In this document: piece after piece, positions 53,426 to 63,028 of the stretch | Layout of the letters: every line of letters begins with the position of its first letter | Position numbering within the stretch: the stretch's first letter is position 1 | NCBI RefSeq assembly: GCF_042684365.1 | Contig: NZ_JBHULI010000003.1 | Span: 62,001-126,000, forward strand | Length of the DNA: 64,000 bases | Origin: Gracilimonas halophila | GTDB lineage: Bacteria > Bacteroidota > Rhodothermia > Balneolales > Balneolaceae | Direction: 5' to 3' | Notes under the pieces: model-generated | What the model was told of the DNA's origin: nothing | The model's input: only the letters and a program-made list of their open reading frames with translations | Databases searched by the model: none | Made by a program: the position numbers and the translations under genes

Positions 53426-56023
53426 ATGAAGAACATATTACTGATAGCCGGCCTTTTACTTTTGTTGCCCGGAATGGTGGTTGCGCAAAAGGGCGAGGAC
53501 GATGCTGAAAAAGAAGATAAGTTTGCAGAGCTGACCAAAGATGCGGAGCATTTGGAAGGCTTTATTGATCTCTACAAAACAGATGAAAAGCTGTATATGG
53601 CTGTAAGTAAGGAAGACCTGAATAAAGAGTTCCTTATGAATTTTGAAATTGCTCAGGGTATTGGTTCATCCGGACTGTATGGCGGAACCATGTTGAATAT
53701 TTTTGAAGGGCTTTTGGTTCGGCTCGAAAAAAGAGAAGGCAAGATCTTCTTGGTACAGCTTCCACACCGTTATAAGGCAGAAAAGGGAACTCCTGAGGCA
53801 AAAGCCGTGGAGCTGACCTATGGCAACTCCGTATTGGAAACTGCAAGCATTGAAGCCACCAATGAAGACAGCGTGATGCTGCTTGATGTATATGGTTGGT
53901 TTGTCGGGGATCTTTCAAACATAACTCAGAACGTGCAATTTGCTGTATCCTCGCAACCGGGACAGCCGGGGCGTGCTTCTCTCGATAAAGCTAAAAGCTA
54001 TATCAAATCAATAAAGTCATTCCCGATGAACACAAATGTTACTGCAAGTCTCACCTTTAATAATGCAGAACTGGGAGCCCCGCGAACTGTGGCGGACGGA
54101 AGGTTTATCCCTGTATCTATACATTATACTATGGCGGCTCTCCCTGAAGATCCCATGGAGCCGCGAATGGCGGATGACCGTACCGGGTACTTTATGACGG
54201 TTCATAAAGATTTTTCAAATGATGATGACACCTTCTTTCAGCGATATGTGAACAAATGGAGGCTTGAGTGTAATGGTGAGCCGGGAGCAGACGGACTTTG
54301 TGATCCTGTTAAGCCGATCACCTATTACATCGATCATACCGTACCGGAGCGCTATCGGGAAGCAATGATGGAAGGGGTGACTGAGTGGAGTAAAGCCTAT
54401 GAAGCCGCCGGTTTTCGAAATGCCGTACGTGCCGAAATGTTGCCTGAAGATGCTGAAGCAGAAGATATTCGCTATGCTACGCTTCGATGGAATGTATCTG
54501 ATCAACCGGGATATGGTGCGATCGGTCCCTCTGTTGTAGACCCGAGAACCGGTGAGATCCTGGATGCAGATATCTTATTCGAAGCAAATATGTTGCTAGG
54601 CGATAAGAATGAATACCGCGAAATGGTAGAACCTCGCGCAGCTATTGATGAGATCTTCAATGTAACTTCTGAAGAGATCGGACAGATGAAATATGGCGAA
54701 ACGGCATCCTTTTTTGCTGAAATGTCGATGCAATTGGATATAGTAAAAAGCGTACTCTTTGCCAAAGGATCGATGAACCTCGGCGATCCGGTTCCGAAAG
54801 AATTCGTTGATCAGGCCTTAAGATGGGTGACCATGCATGAAGTAGGGCATACCCTCGGCCTTCGCCATAATTTCCGATCCTCCATAGACACTCCGCTCGA
54901 TAAATTACATAATGAAGAGTGGGCAGTAGAAAATGGAGTTTTCAGTTCAGCCATGGAATATCCTACTGTGAACCTTTCTTCAGAGGGAGAGTCAGCAGAT
55001 GGATATTATTATAACCCAAGCGTGGGAAGTTATGATCGCTGGGTGATCAGCTACGGCTATACTCCGGATGCAGAAAAGGCTAAAGAGATCGCCCGCCAGG
55101 CTGCCCAACCAGGGCATGCGTACGGAACCGATGAAGATGCACGCGGTGCCGGCGCGGTAGATCCACTCATCAATGTGTATGATCTGGGTGATGATCCGCT
55201 GGCTTGGGGTAAAGATCGTGCTCAGTTATTGCAGGGATTGATCCCGGAAATTCCCGAGATCGTTTTGGCAGATAACATGCCTTACTATGAGGCTACAGAT
55301 CTTTTCAATACGTATTTCTTTCAATATTCGCGAACCCTGGCTCCTGCCATCAAGTATATTGGTGGGCAGTATCAGTACCGCGATCACGTGGGGGATCCTA
55401 ATGGAAGAATGCCGTTTGTGGCTATCCCGAAAGCAAAGCAACAAGAAGCGCTGGATATGATCATCGAATATGCGCTAGATGCGGATGCCTTTGAACTTCC
55501 GCAGGATGTATTCCAGCAAATGGGAGCAAACCGATGGAGCCACTGGGGTAATTCAAGTACCTATGGTGGTCGAATTGATTATCCGCTTCATTCACAGTTA
55601 GTAGGTATTCAGTCTTCGCTGCTTTCGCAATTATTGAATGGAACTCGTTTAGAGCGAATCCGTGATACGGAAATGAAATTTGGTGCAGAGAATACGGTTA
55701 CCATCCCTGAACTGATGGGAACTATCACTAATGCCGTTTGGAGTGAAGTTTGGTCTGCCCCCGGAAGCAATGTCAACAGCAACCGGAGAGATCTTCAGCG
55801 AGCCTATCTTGATGAGATGGTTGAGATCGTAACCGATGCACCGGCCAACATGCCGGCGGATGCCCGTTCAGTTGCCCGACATCAGCTAACCGACCTGAAT
55901 CAGCGAATTACACGTCGATTGACACCACCATATAATTTTGATGCATATACTGAGGCGCATCTGCGTGAAGTGAGCGCCAGAATTGAAAAGGCACTGGAGG
56001 CGGGACTTAGTTTAGAAAACTGA
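53426..56023 (+). CDS. secreted zinc-dependent metalloprotease (DUF5117-type)
   Basis: 865 aa. Signal peptide at 1-20 (MKNILLIAGLLLLLPGMVVA). A long N-terminal beta region (about 30-280) of the DUF5117 type, including EDLNKEFLMNFEIAQGIGSS and RYVNKWRLE. The catalytic motif TMHEVGHTLGLRHNFRSS is near residue 470 (HExxHxxGxxH), followed by SAMEYPTVNL, a Met-turn equivalent. The C-terminal part is helical. Common in Bacteroidota-like bacteria; probably a periplasmic or outer-surface peptidase. Terminator follows. Confidence 0.92.
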   Translation: MKNILLIAGLLLLLPGMVVAQKGEDDAEKEDKFAELTKDAEHLEGFIDLYKTDEKLYMAVSKEDLNKEFLMNFEIAQGIGSSGLYGGTMLNIFEGLLVRLEKREGKIFLVQLPHRYKAEKGTPEAKAVELTYGNSVLETASIEATNEDSVMLLDVYGWFVGDLSNITQNVQFAVSSQPGQPGRASLDKAKSYIKSIKSFPMNTNVTASLTFNNAELGAPRTVADGRFIPVSIHYTMAALPEDPMEPRMADDRTGYFMTVHKDFSNDDDTFFQRYVNKWRLECNGEPGADGLCDPVKPITYYIDHTVPERYREAMMEGVTEWSKAYEAAGFRNAVRAEMLPEDAEAEDIRYATLRWNVSDQPGYGAIGPSVVDPRTGEILDADILFEANMLLGDKNEYREMVEPRAAIDEIFNVTSEEIGQMKYGETASFFAEMSMQLDIVKSVLFAKGSMNLGDPVPKEFVDQALRWVTMHEVGHTLGLRHNFRSSIDTPLDKLHNEEWAVENGVFSSAMEYPTVNLSSEGESADGYYYNPSVGSYDRWVISYGYTPDAEKAKEIARQAAQPGHAYGTDEDARGAGAVDPLINVYDLGDDPLAWGKDRAQLLQGLIPEIPEIVLADNMPYYEATDLFNTYFFQYSRTLAPAIKYIGGQYQYRDHVGDPNGRMPFVAIPKAKQQEALDMIIEYALDADAFELPQDVFQQMGANRWSHWGNSSTYGGRIDYPLHSQLVGIQSSLLSQLLNGTRLERIRDTEMKFGAENTVTIPELMGTITNAVWSEVWSAPGSNVNSNRRDLQRAYLDEMVEIVTDAPANMPADARSVARHQLTDLNQRITRRLTPPYNFDAYTEAHLREVSARIEKALEAGLSLEN

Positions 56024-56045
56024 TTCAATACAATTTTAAAATTAG

Positions 56046-56086
56046 CAAAGCCCGATCTGATAAAGACAGACCGGGCTTTGTTTTTA
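56046..56086 (+). terminator. intrinsic terminator after the metalloprotease
   Basis: CAAAGCCCGATCTG (56046-56059) pairs with CAGACCGGGCTTTG (56067-56080) with one mismatch, then T5. Confidence 0.88.
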
Positions 56087-56273
56087 TAAACCTATTTCGA
56101 AAATCTTAAATTAAAAGGACTCATGGTAATCAATCAAACTGATTTTAAAGAAACGTTGGGCAATTATTTATGTAACATACTCTTAGAATTTTAGTATAAT
56201 CAAGTTGTTAAAAAGTGGAAGTTAATCCAGTTTTTTAGTTTGTTAAGCATCATTTAATTAAATCATTAAGCCA

Positions 56274-56618
56274 ATGAAATACAGTGTTTCGGAAAAGTAC
56301 AATTGCTTGATCATAGAATTGAAGGGGAATGTTATGGGTGGTCCGGACGCAGAAACATTCAGGGATGAACTTCACAAGCTGGTAGAAGAAGGAAAGAAAG
56401 AAGTAATCGTTGATCTTGGGAAGGTCAAGTTTATGAATTCATCCGGACTTGGAATTTTGATCGGCGGTCTTACAACCATGAAAAATGCGGGCGGTGAACT
56501 AGTGATCTGTCAGGCAGATAAAAAGATCGAAAGCCTGTTGATGGTTACCCAGCTTATTAAAGTATTCAATCACTTCCGCACTCTGGATGAAGCTATTGCC
56601 CATTTCGGAAATGACTGA
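56274..56618 (+). CDS. STAS-domain anti-sigma factor antagonist
   Basis: 114 aa. NCLIIELKGNVMGGPDAETF, VIVDLGKVKFMNSSGLGILI and GGELVICQADKKIESLLMVT form the whole STAS domain; the Ser pair in NSSGLG is the phosphorylation site of SpoIIAA/RsbV-like proteins. It would bind an anti-sigma kinase in a partner-switching cascade; no such kinase or PP2C is adjacent. Tandem terminators follow. Confidence 0.9.
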   Translation: MKYSVSEKYNCLIIELKGNVMGGPDAETFRDELHKLVEEGKKEVIVDLGKVKFMNSSGLGILIGGLTTMKNAGGELVICQADKKIESLLMVTQLIKVFNHFRTLDEAIAHFGND

Positions 56619-56625
56619 TAATTAA

Positions 56626-56706
56626 AAATCCCGCACTAAGTTAATAATGCGGGATTTATGAATTTAACTGACCGACTGAATTCAAATTCAGGCGGTTTTT
56701 TTATGC
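56626..56706 (+). terminator. tandem hairpins after the STAS gene
   Basis: AAATCCCGCA (56626-56635) / TGCGGGATTT (56648-56657), then a second hairpin ACCG-CTGAATT / AATTCAG-CGGT (about 56670-56698) with T7. They separate STAS from the convergent ahcY. Confidence 0.85.
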
Positions 56707-56713
56707 TTAATTA

Positions 56714-58030
56714 TTAGTATCGATACTGATCTGACTTGTAAGGTCCTGTAATAGGAACACCAATATACTCAGCTTGATCTTCCGTCAGCGTCTCAAGGTC
56801 CACTCCAATTTTGGATAAGTGCAGTCTTGCTACTTTCTCATCCAGCGATTTTGGAAGTACATGTACACCCGGCTCGAATTCTTCCGGACGATTCCAGAGT
56901 GCAATTTGCGCCAACGTCTGATTAGTGAAACTGTTACTCATTACAAAAGAAGGATGTCCGGTTGCATTACCGAGATTCATCAATCTTCCCTGAGATAAAA
57001 GCACCACTTGTTTACCGCTGTCATTTAAGGTGAAGATATCCACCTGCGGTTTGATGTTCTCTTCTTTGGCATTTTTCTTCAGCCACGCAACGTCAATCTC
57101 ATTGTCAAAGTGACCGATGTTCCCAACAATGGCTTTATCTTTCATCTTCTTGAAATGACGGTCTTTGATGATGTCCTTGTTTCCGGTAGCGGTTACAAAA
57201 ATGTCGCCTCTTTCAGCGGCATCATCCATTTTTTTCACTTCAAAGCCATCCATTGCCGCTTGCAGGGCACAAATAGGATCGATCTCGGTTACAATAACAC
57301 GGGTTCCGGCGCCTTTAAGAGAAGCGGCCGTTCCTTTTCCAACGTCTCCATATCCGGCTACAACAGCCACTTTTCCGGCCATCATCACATCGGTGGCGCG
57401 ACGAATAGCATCCGCGGCTGATTCCTTGCATCCGTATTTGTTATCAAACTTAGATTTGGTAACAGAGTCGTTCACGTTGATCGCAGGAATAGTAAGCGTT
57501 CCTTTCCGCTCACGCTCTATCAGGCGAAGAACACCGGTCGTGGTTTCCTCAGAAATTCCATTGATACCTTCCACTAATTCCGGATAGCGATCCAGTACCA
57601 TATTGGTAAGGTCTCCACCGTCATCAAGGATCATATTCAAAGGCTCTCCGTCAGGGAAGAACAAGGTTTGCTCAATGGCCCAATCGAATTCTTCTTCTGT
57701 CATGCCTTTCCATGCATATACAGGAACACCGGCTTCAGCCATTGCAGCTGCGGCATGATCCTGAGTAGAATAAATATTACATGATGACCAGGTTACGTCT
57801 GCTCCCAATTCTATCAGTGTTTCAATAAGAACGGCAGTCTGGATAGTCATATGCAGACAACCGGCGATGCGGGCACCTTTAAGTGGTTGTTCGTCTTTGT
57901 ACTCTTCACGGATAGCCATAAGGCCGGGCATTTCAGCTTCAGCCAGGTCAATTTCCTGTCGGCCATAATGGGCCAGTGAAATGTCTTTTACTTTATAGGC
58001 TAACTTTTCTTCTTCTTTAACTTGTGGCAT
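56714..58030 (-). CDS. ahcY: adenosylhomocysteinase
   Basis: 438 aa. Substrate-binding LHMTIQTAVLIETLIELGAD and SSCNIYSTQDHAAAAM, the NAD-binding VVAGYGDVGKGTAASLKGAG near 218-237, VNDSVTKSKFDNKYGCKES, and the C-terminal NQTLAQIALW and the terminal Y-K-S-D-Q-Y-R-Y that reaches the neighbouring subunit. It hydrolyses S-adenosylhomocysteine to adenosine and homocysteine with tightly bound NAD+. A TlpA-like gene lies 5 bp upstream on the same strand. Confidence 0.97.
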   Translation of the reverse strand: MPQVKEEEKLAYKVKDISLAHYGRQEIDLAEAEMPGLMAIREEYKDEQPLKGARIAGCLHMTIQTAVLIETLIELGADVTWSSCNIYSTQDHAAAAMAEAGVPVYAWKGMTEEEFDWAIEQTLFFPDGEPLNMILDDGGDLTNMVLDRYPELVEGINGISEETTTGVLRLIERERKGTLTIPAINVNDSVTKSKFDNKYGCKESAADAIRRATDVMMAGKVAVVAGYGDVGKGTAASLKGAGTRVIVTEIDPICALQAAMDGFEVKKMDDAAERGDIFVTATGNKDIIKDRHFKKMKDKAIVGNIGHFDNEIDVAWLKKNAKEENIKPQVDIFTLNDSGKQVVLLSQGRLMNLGNATGHPSFVMSNSFTNQTLAQIALWNRPEEFEPGVHVLPKSLDEKVARLHLSKIGVDLETLTEDQAEYIGVPITGPYKSDQYRY

Positions 58031-58035
58031 AAATC

Positions 58036-58572
58036 TTATGATGTTTTGTTTTGTTTTATAATTTCTTTCGCTTTTCGGTAATCACCTTCAGGCCCTGCTG
58101 AACCCAATTCGGTTTGGATTAGGTAACCGGCGGGATCAAAATATACTTTGAATGGAATACCGAGTTTTATGATCTCATCTCCAACTTTTTCAGTGTCAAC
58201 AGTATATACAAAGTCATACTCATTTTTATCCCTGAAAGCCTGAACATCTTCAATGGTATCTGAATTGTTCAGATTAACGGCAACTACAACAAAATCGTCA
58301 GGGTATTCATTCTGAAGGGAATCTATAGTTGGAAATACCTGCAGACAAGGTCCGCACCATGTTTCCCAAAAGTCGAAAAGAACGACTTTACCTTCGAAGT
58401 CAGCTACCGTAACCTGATTTCCATCCAGGTCGGTGAAAGTAGCATTCCAAACCGTCTTATCGATCATCTGGTTTTCATCACTTAGATCGCGTGGGTTGTT
58501 GCGGGTTTCACCACAAGCAAGCATGAGTGCTGATAATGCTGTTATAAAAAAGATTATTTTAAAATTTTGCAT
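58036..58572 (-). CDS. TlpA-like thioredoxin-fold lipoprotein
   Basis: 178 aa. Lipobox LSALMLACGET near residue 20. Thioredoxin fold: LDGNQVTVADFEGKVVLFDF then WETWCGPCLQVFPTID with the WCGPC redox site (about 72-76) and GIPFKVYFDP with cis-Pro. A membrane-anchored periplasmic thiol-disulfide reductase, perhaps for cytochrome c maturation. It lies 5 bp upstream of ahcY. Confidence 0.92.
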   Translation of the reverse strand: MQNFKIIFFITALSALMLACGETRNNPRDLSDENQMIDKTVWNATFTDLDGNQVTVADFEGKVVLFDFWETWCGPCLQVFPTIDSLQNEYPDDFVVVAVNLNNSDTIEDVQAFRDKNEYDFVYTVDTEKVGDEIIKLGIPFKVYFDPAGYLIQTELGSAGPEGDYRKAKEIIKQNKTS

Positions 58573-58694
58573 ACAGTAAATTTAAAGTTTTCTTTAGAAC
58601 AACTCTAAGATAAGGTTTAGTTTCCTGAATAAGGAACTAAAAACAAGGATAAATGAAGCCTCATACTTTGCGAAAGAAATCATATCTTTGCCCC

Positions 58695-59909
58695 ATGATG
58701 TACGATTTTACGATTGTTGGGGCCGGAATAGTTGGCCTCTCTACGGCTTATAAATTATCTCTCAAATATCCCGAAGCAAAGATCCTTGTCCTCGAAAAGG
58801 AAGACCGGGTAGCAGCTCATCAAACCGGGAAAAATTCCGGAGTGATTCACTCGGGGATCTACTATAAACCTGGAAGTTATAAGGCTCGTAACTGCGTGGA
58901 TGGACGGCACCAACTGGTTGATTTCTGCAAAGAACACAACGTTGCCATTGATGTATGTGGAAAAGTGATTGTGGCTACAGATGAATCTGAAATTCCAAAG
59001 CTTCAGGAAATTTTTGAACGGGGACTTCAAAATGAGATTGAAGGCATTGAAATGATCGACACAGATCGCCTGAAAGAACTCGAGCCTCACGTCAACGGGG
59101 TGGCTGCAATCCATGTGCCATGCGCCGGAATAGTGGATTATGCCGGAATGTGTAAGGTATTGATGAAGCTGTTGGAAGAAGGAAATGGCAGGGTGCAGTT
59201 CAACAGTGCAGTAAGTAATATCTCAGATAAGGGAGATGAAATTGTTATTGAGGCAGGTGGGAAAAATATTCATTCTCGGTTTCTTGTAAATTGCGCCGGC
59301 CTGTACTCCGACCATGTCGCTCGTTCCGGAGGAGTTCATTCCCCTGTTAAGATCGTGCCTTTTAAGGGCGAATATTATGAATTAAAGCCGGAAGCCGAGT
59401 ATCTGGTAAATGACCTGATCTATCCGCTTCCAAACCCTGAGTTTCCATTCCTGGGAGTTCATTTTACCCGAATGGCTTTGGGGGGAATTGAATGTGGTCC
59501 GAATGCTGTTTTTGCTTTTAAAAGGGAAGGCTACAAAAAGCTTTCATTTAATCTGAAAGAAACGACCGAGACTTTCAACTTTCCGGGATTCTGGAAGATG
59601 GCTCGCCAACATTGGCGTATGGGGTTGGATGAATACAAGCGCTCTTTTTCTAAAAAGGCTTTTGTAAAGGGATTGCAGAAGTTGATACCTGAAGTTCGGG
59701 AAGAACATTTGCAAGTATCCCCATCCGGAATTCGCGCCATGGCACTTCAGCCAAATGGAGAGATTCTCGATGATTTTTATTTTGAAGTTGTGGACCGTCA
59801 GATCCATGTGCTGAATGCCCCTAGTCCGGCAGCAACAGCCGGATTGGCTATTGGGGATGAGATCGTGAAGAAAGTGGAAGATAATTTCAATTTCCCACAG
59901 ACAGATTGA
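58695..59909 (+). CDS. lhgO: L-2-hydroxyglutarate oxidase
   Basis: 404 aa from ATG 58695 (or the next ATG 58698); a longer start at 58653 would add an unlikely tail. DFTIVGAGIVGLSTAYKLS is the FAD-binding Rossmann loop; HQTGKNSGVIHSGIYYKPGS, AGLYSDHVAR, PFKGEYYELK, PNPEFPFLGVHFTRMALGG and SPSGIRAMALQPNGEILDDF are LhgO hallmarks. It oxidises L-2-hydroxyglutarate to 2-oxoglutarate. A possible D-2-hydroxyglutarate dehydrogenase lies 221 bp downstream. Confidence 0.94.
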   Translation: MMYDFTIVGAGIVGLSTAYKLSLKYPEAKILVLEKEDRVAAHQTGKNSGVIHSGIYYKPGSYKARNCVDGRHQLVDFCKEHNVAIDVCGKVIVATDESEIPKLQEIFERGLQNEIEGIEMIDTDRLKELEPHVNGVAAIHVPCAGIVDYAGMCKVLMKLLEEGNGRVQFNSAVSNISDKGDEIVIEAGGKNIHSRFLVNCAGLYSDHVARSGGVHSPVKIVPFKGEYYELKPEAEYLVNDLIYPLPNPEFPFLGVHFTRMALGGIECGPNAVFAFKREGYKKLSFNLKETTETFNFPGFWKMARQHWRMGLDEYKRSFSKKAFVKGLQKLIPEVREEHLQVSPSGIRAMALQPNGEILDDFYFEVVDRQIHVLNAPSPAATAGLAIGDEIVKKVEDNFNFPQTD

Positions 59910-60130
59910 TCATGGTTTGATCACTTTTAAAGTTTATCAGGTACTTTTCATCAGCTAAGAGCGAACCCAAAAGCGGATAAGCTGTTTAGAATGCACTTTT
60001 GGAGAAGGACTTAAAGGATGGATTCCTGAAGAAAATAACTGAGTGGATCAAGGAGAATTAATAATAATTATCCGTTGAATTTATCCCGAATTAACCTCAA
60101 ACTACTTCCTTAATTCAGCAGGAGCTTTTT

Positions 60131-62977
60131 TTGATTCAACGAGATTCACTTACCCGTCATTTATATGCTCAGGATGCTTCCATGTATCAGGAAGTGCCTG
60201 AAGGAGTTTCCTTCCCTAAAAATATCAGTGATATCCGGGCATTGGTGGAGCAAGCTAATACGCACAAGTTTTCGATTACGGCACGAAGTGCAGGAACAAG
60301 TCTTGCCGGCCAGACAACAGGAGGGGGAGTGATCATGGATGTGTCCCGATACATGGATAAGATCCTGAGTCTGGATGAAGCTTCAAAAATTGCTCATGTT
60401 CAACCGGGAGTAATTCGGGATACCCTGAATCGTGAAGCCGGGAAGTTCGATCTGTTATTTGGACCCGACACTGCTACCACAAATAGGTGTATGATAGGCG
60501 GAATGATCGGTAATAATTCTTCCGGATCTTTTTCCATCAAGTACCAAACAACCCGTGAACATATCCTCGAAGTGGAGGCGGTTCTAAGTGATGGTTCTGT
60601 TGCCTATTTCAAACCGCTGGCAAAAGAAGAGCTTGAAGCCAAAAAAAAGTTGGATAATCTGGAAGGCCACATCTATCGATCTATGCTGAAATTGATAGAG
60701 AAGAACCGAGATCTTATAGAACGGAGTTATCCTCACAAAGACATTATCCGTAGAAATACCGGATATGCTTTAGATAAGCTTTTGGAGATGCAGCCTTTTA
60801 ACCCGAAAGGAAGAAAGTTCAATCTCTGTGAATTACTTTGCGGTAGTGAAGGAACCCTGGCAATGACAGCTGCTGCTAAGTTGAATTTAGTTCCCAAAGA
60901 TTCTCATAAGCTGGTGGTAGTCCCACAGTTTGAATCCTTGGATGAGGCTATGAAAGCGGCCGTACACATTGTAGGGTATGAGCCGGCCGCGGTGGAGTTG
61001 GTGGATCATATCATCATGGATGCCACAAAGGGAAATATTGAGCAACGTAAGAATAGGTTCTTTTTGGAAGGAGAGCCGAGATATATTTTGATCACTCAGC
61101 TGGAAGGGAATGACCTGAATGAACTTCAGGAAAAAGCGCAGAAACTTGGTGAAACACTGAAGGAAAAGTCCCTGGGTTATGCCTACCCGATCATCTCCGA
61201 TGCTGATGAAATGAAGCGGGTATGGGATCTTCGTAAAGCAGGTCTTGGTTTGTTGATGGGATTAGGTAAAGATGGCCGGTCGCCGTCATTTTGTGAGGAT
61301 ACTGCAGTTCGGGTTCAGGACCTTCCCGGGTATGTAAAAGAGTTTGAGCAGATATTGAAAAAACACGATACCCACTGCGTGTTTTATGCCCACGCGTCAG
61401 TTGGAGAATTACATTTACGGCCTCAGATCGATATCACCACCGAAGCCGGTTTAGAGAAAATGAAGGTGATGGCGGAAGAGATCGCCGATCTGGTTAAAAA
61501 GTATAACGGTTCACTTTCCGGGGAACACGGGGATGGCCGTGTCAGGGCACCCTATATCAAAAAGATCCTGGGCGAAGAAATGCTTCCGGTTTTGAAGCAG
61601 GTGAAGGAGATCTGGGATCCGAATTATATCTTCAATCCCGGCAAAATTGTCGATCCCAAACCGGTAGATGCCGATCTTAGATTTTCTCCCGATTATATAA
61701 AGCCGGATGAAGAAACCGTATTTTCATGGAATAAGGAGGGGAGCTTGGGTGACGCTTTGGAACTTTGCAACGGAGCCGGTGTATGCCGTAAGCTGGCCGA
61801 AAGTGGAGGAACGATGTGTCCTTCTTACATGGCTACGAAAGAGGAAAAGGACTCGACCCGTGGACGAGCTAATGTATTTCGGCAGGTATTTTCAGGTGAA
61901 GATCCCCATGGGTATGAATCGGAAGAACTGAAAGAAGCACTCGATCTGTGCCTGAGCTGTAAGGCCTGCAAAAGTGAATGCCCCGCCAATGTGGATATGG
62001 CTAAAATGAAAGCGGAGTTTATGAATGGCTGGCATCAGAAAAAGGGGGCACAGTTAAAAGAACGGTTTTTCTCTTATGCAGGAAAGATCTTTCCATTGGC
62101 CTCAATTACTCCGAAAATTGCCAACATGGTTGCAATTTCAAAACCCGGAAAGTGGATCTTTGAAAATATGTTCGGAATTGATGCCCGCAGGGATCTTCCG
62201 GCATTTGCACCAAAGACATTTCGAACCTTGTATCGGAAGCACAAGAGGAATGGAGTACTAAGATCAGATAATAAAGTAGTTCTATTCATTGATTTGTTCA
62301 CCAATTACAACGAGGCGAAGATTGGGATGGATGCCATGAATGTATTGGAAAAAATGGGTTATGAAGTCATTATCCCCAAAAGCATGGAAACCGGGAGGCC
62401 GCAAATTTCAAAGGGGTTCCTGAAGGAAGCTAAATTCATTACCAAAAAAGTATTGGCTGAGTTTGAAGAATTTGTGGAATGCGGTATTCCTGTGGTCGGC
62501 TTGGAGCCTTCTGAAATACTGACTCTTCGTGATGAGTTTCTGGAATTGTGCAATGATGAGGAATTGCCACTGGCTCAAAAACTTGCGACTTTTTCTTTTA
62601 CTTTTGAAGAGTTTATAACCCAAAATAAAGATCGGATTCCTGCTCGAGGTTCATCCCGGAAAGTATTGTTACACGGTCATTGTCACGCCAAAGCACTAGT
62701 TGGAAATGAGCCAACGGTGGAAGCCCTTGAGTCTGCAGGGTTTGAAGTGGAAGTGCTGGAAACAGGATGTTGTGGAATGGCGGGAAGTTTTGGCTATGAG
62801 AAAGATCATTATGAAGTTTCTCAGGACATTGGTGAGTTAGTGCTATTTCCGAAGTTGAGAGAAAATCAGACGGATGAAGTATGTGCTCCGGGGTTTTCGT
62901 GCCGTCATCAGATCAAAGATGGTCTGAAAAGGGATGCAATGCATCCGGCGTCATTGATCGCCCGTGCGATTTTATAA
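60131..62977 (+). CDS. FAD-binding and (Fe-S)-binding oxidoreductase, D-2-hydroxyacid dehydrogenase type (YdiJ-like)
   Basis: 948 aa from TTG 60131 with AGGAG 6 nt upstream. FAD_binding_4 (about 20-240; SITARSAGTSLAGQTTGGGV, GRKFNLCELLCGSEGTLAMT), FAD oxidase C-terminal domain (about 250-525; YAHASVGELHLRPQID, GEHGDGRVRAPYI), two ferredoxin-type clusters (ELCNGAGVCR…TMCPSYMAT; LCLSCKACKSECPANVDM near 606), then CCG domains (HGHCHAKALV, ETGCCGMAGSFGYE near 877). The YdiJ family oxidises D-2-hydroxyglutarate or D-lactate. The lhgO neighbour favours 2-hydroxyglutarate. Confidence 0.9.
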   Translation: MIQRDSLTRHLYAQDASMYQEVPEGVSFPKNISDIRALVEQANTHKFSITARSAGTSLAGQTTGGGVIMDVSRYMDKILSLDEASKIAHVQPGVIRDTLNREAGKFDLLFGPDTATTNRCMIGGMIGNNSSGSFSIKYQTTREHILEVEAVLSDGSVAYFKPLAKEELEAKKKLDNLEGHIYRSMLKLIEKNRDLIERSYPHKDIIRRNTGYALDKLLEMQPFNPKGRKFNLCELLCGSEGTLAMTAAAKLNLVPKDSHKLVVVPQFESLDEAMKAAVHIVGYEPAAVELVDHIIMDATKGNIEQRKNRFFLEGEPRYILITQLEGNDLNELQEKAQKLGETLKEKSLGYAYPIISDADEMKRVWDLRKAGLGLLMGLGKDGRSPSFCEDTAVRVQDLPGYVKEFEQILKKHDTHCVFYAHASVGELHLRPQIDITTEAGLEKMKVMAEEIADLVKKYNGSLSGEHGDGRVRAPYIKKILGEEMLPVLKQVKEIWDPNYIFNPGKIVDPKPVDADLRFSPDYIKPDEETVFSWNKEGSLGDALELCNGAGVCRKLAESGGTMCPSYMATKEEKDSTRGRANVFRQVFSGEDPHGYESEELKEALDLCLSCKACKSECPANVDMAKMKAEFMNGWHQKKGAQLKERFFSYAGKIFPLASITPKIANMVAISKPGKWIFENMFGIDARRDLPAFAPKTFRTLYRKHKRNGVLRSDNKVVLFIDLFTNYNEAKIGMDAMNVLEKMGYEVIIPKSMETGRPQISKGFLKEAKFITKKVLAEFEEFVECGIPVVGLEPSEILTLRDEFLELCNDEELPLAQKLATFSFTFEEFITQNKDRIPARGSSRKVLLHGHCHAKALVGNEPTVEALESAGFEVEVLETGCCGMAGSFGYEKDHYEVSQDIGELVLFPKLRENQTDEVCAPGFSCRHQIKDGLKRDAMHPASLIARAIL

Positions 62978-62988
62978 CCTTGGTTTCT

Positions 62989-63024
62989 TCATGTAGGGAC
63001 GCAAAATCTTGCGTCCCTACATGA
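62989..63024. repeat. 16-bp perfect hairpin between convergent genes (family H)
   Basis: TCATGTAGGGACGCAA (62989-63004) and TTGCGTCCCTACATGA (63009-63024) with a 4-nt loop. It sits between the two convergent stops and may act as a bidirectional terminator; such hairpins are often dispersed genome-wide. Confidence 0.9.
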
Positions 63025-63028
63025 CCTA

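Noticed and set aside
56122..56193. 23-codon ORF with AAAGGA upstream, before the STAS gene
   Set aside because: Too short, no family or context, and the gap reads as leader sequence.
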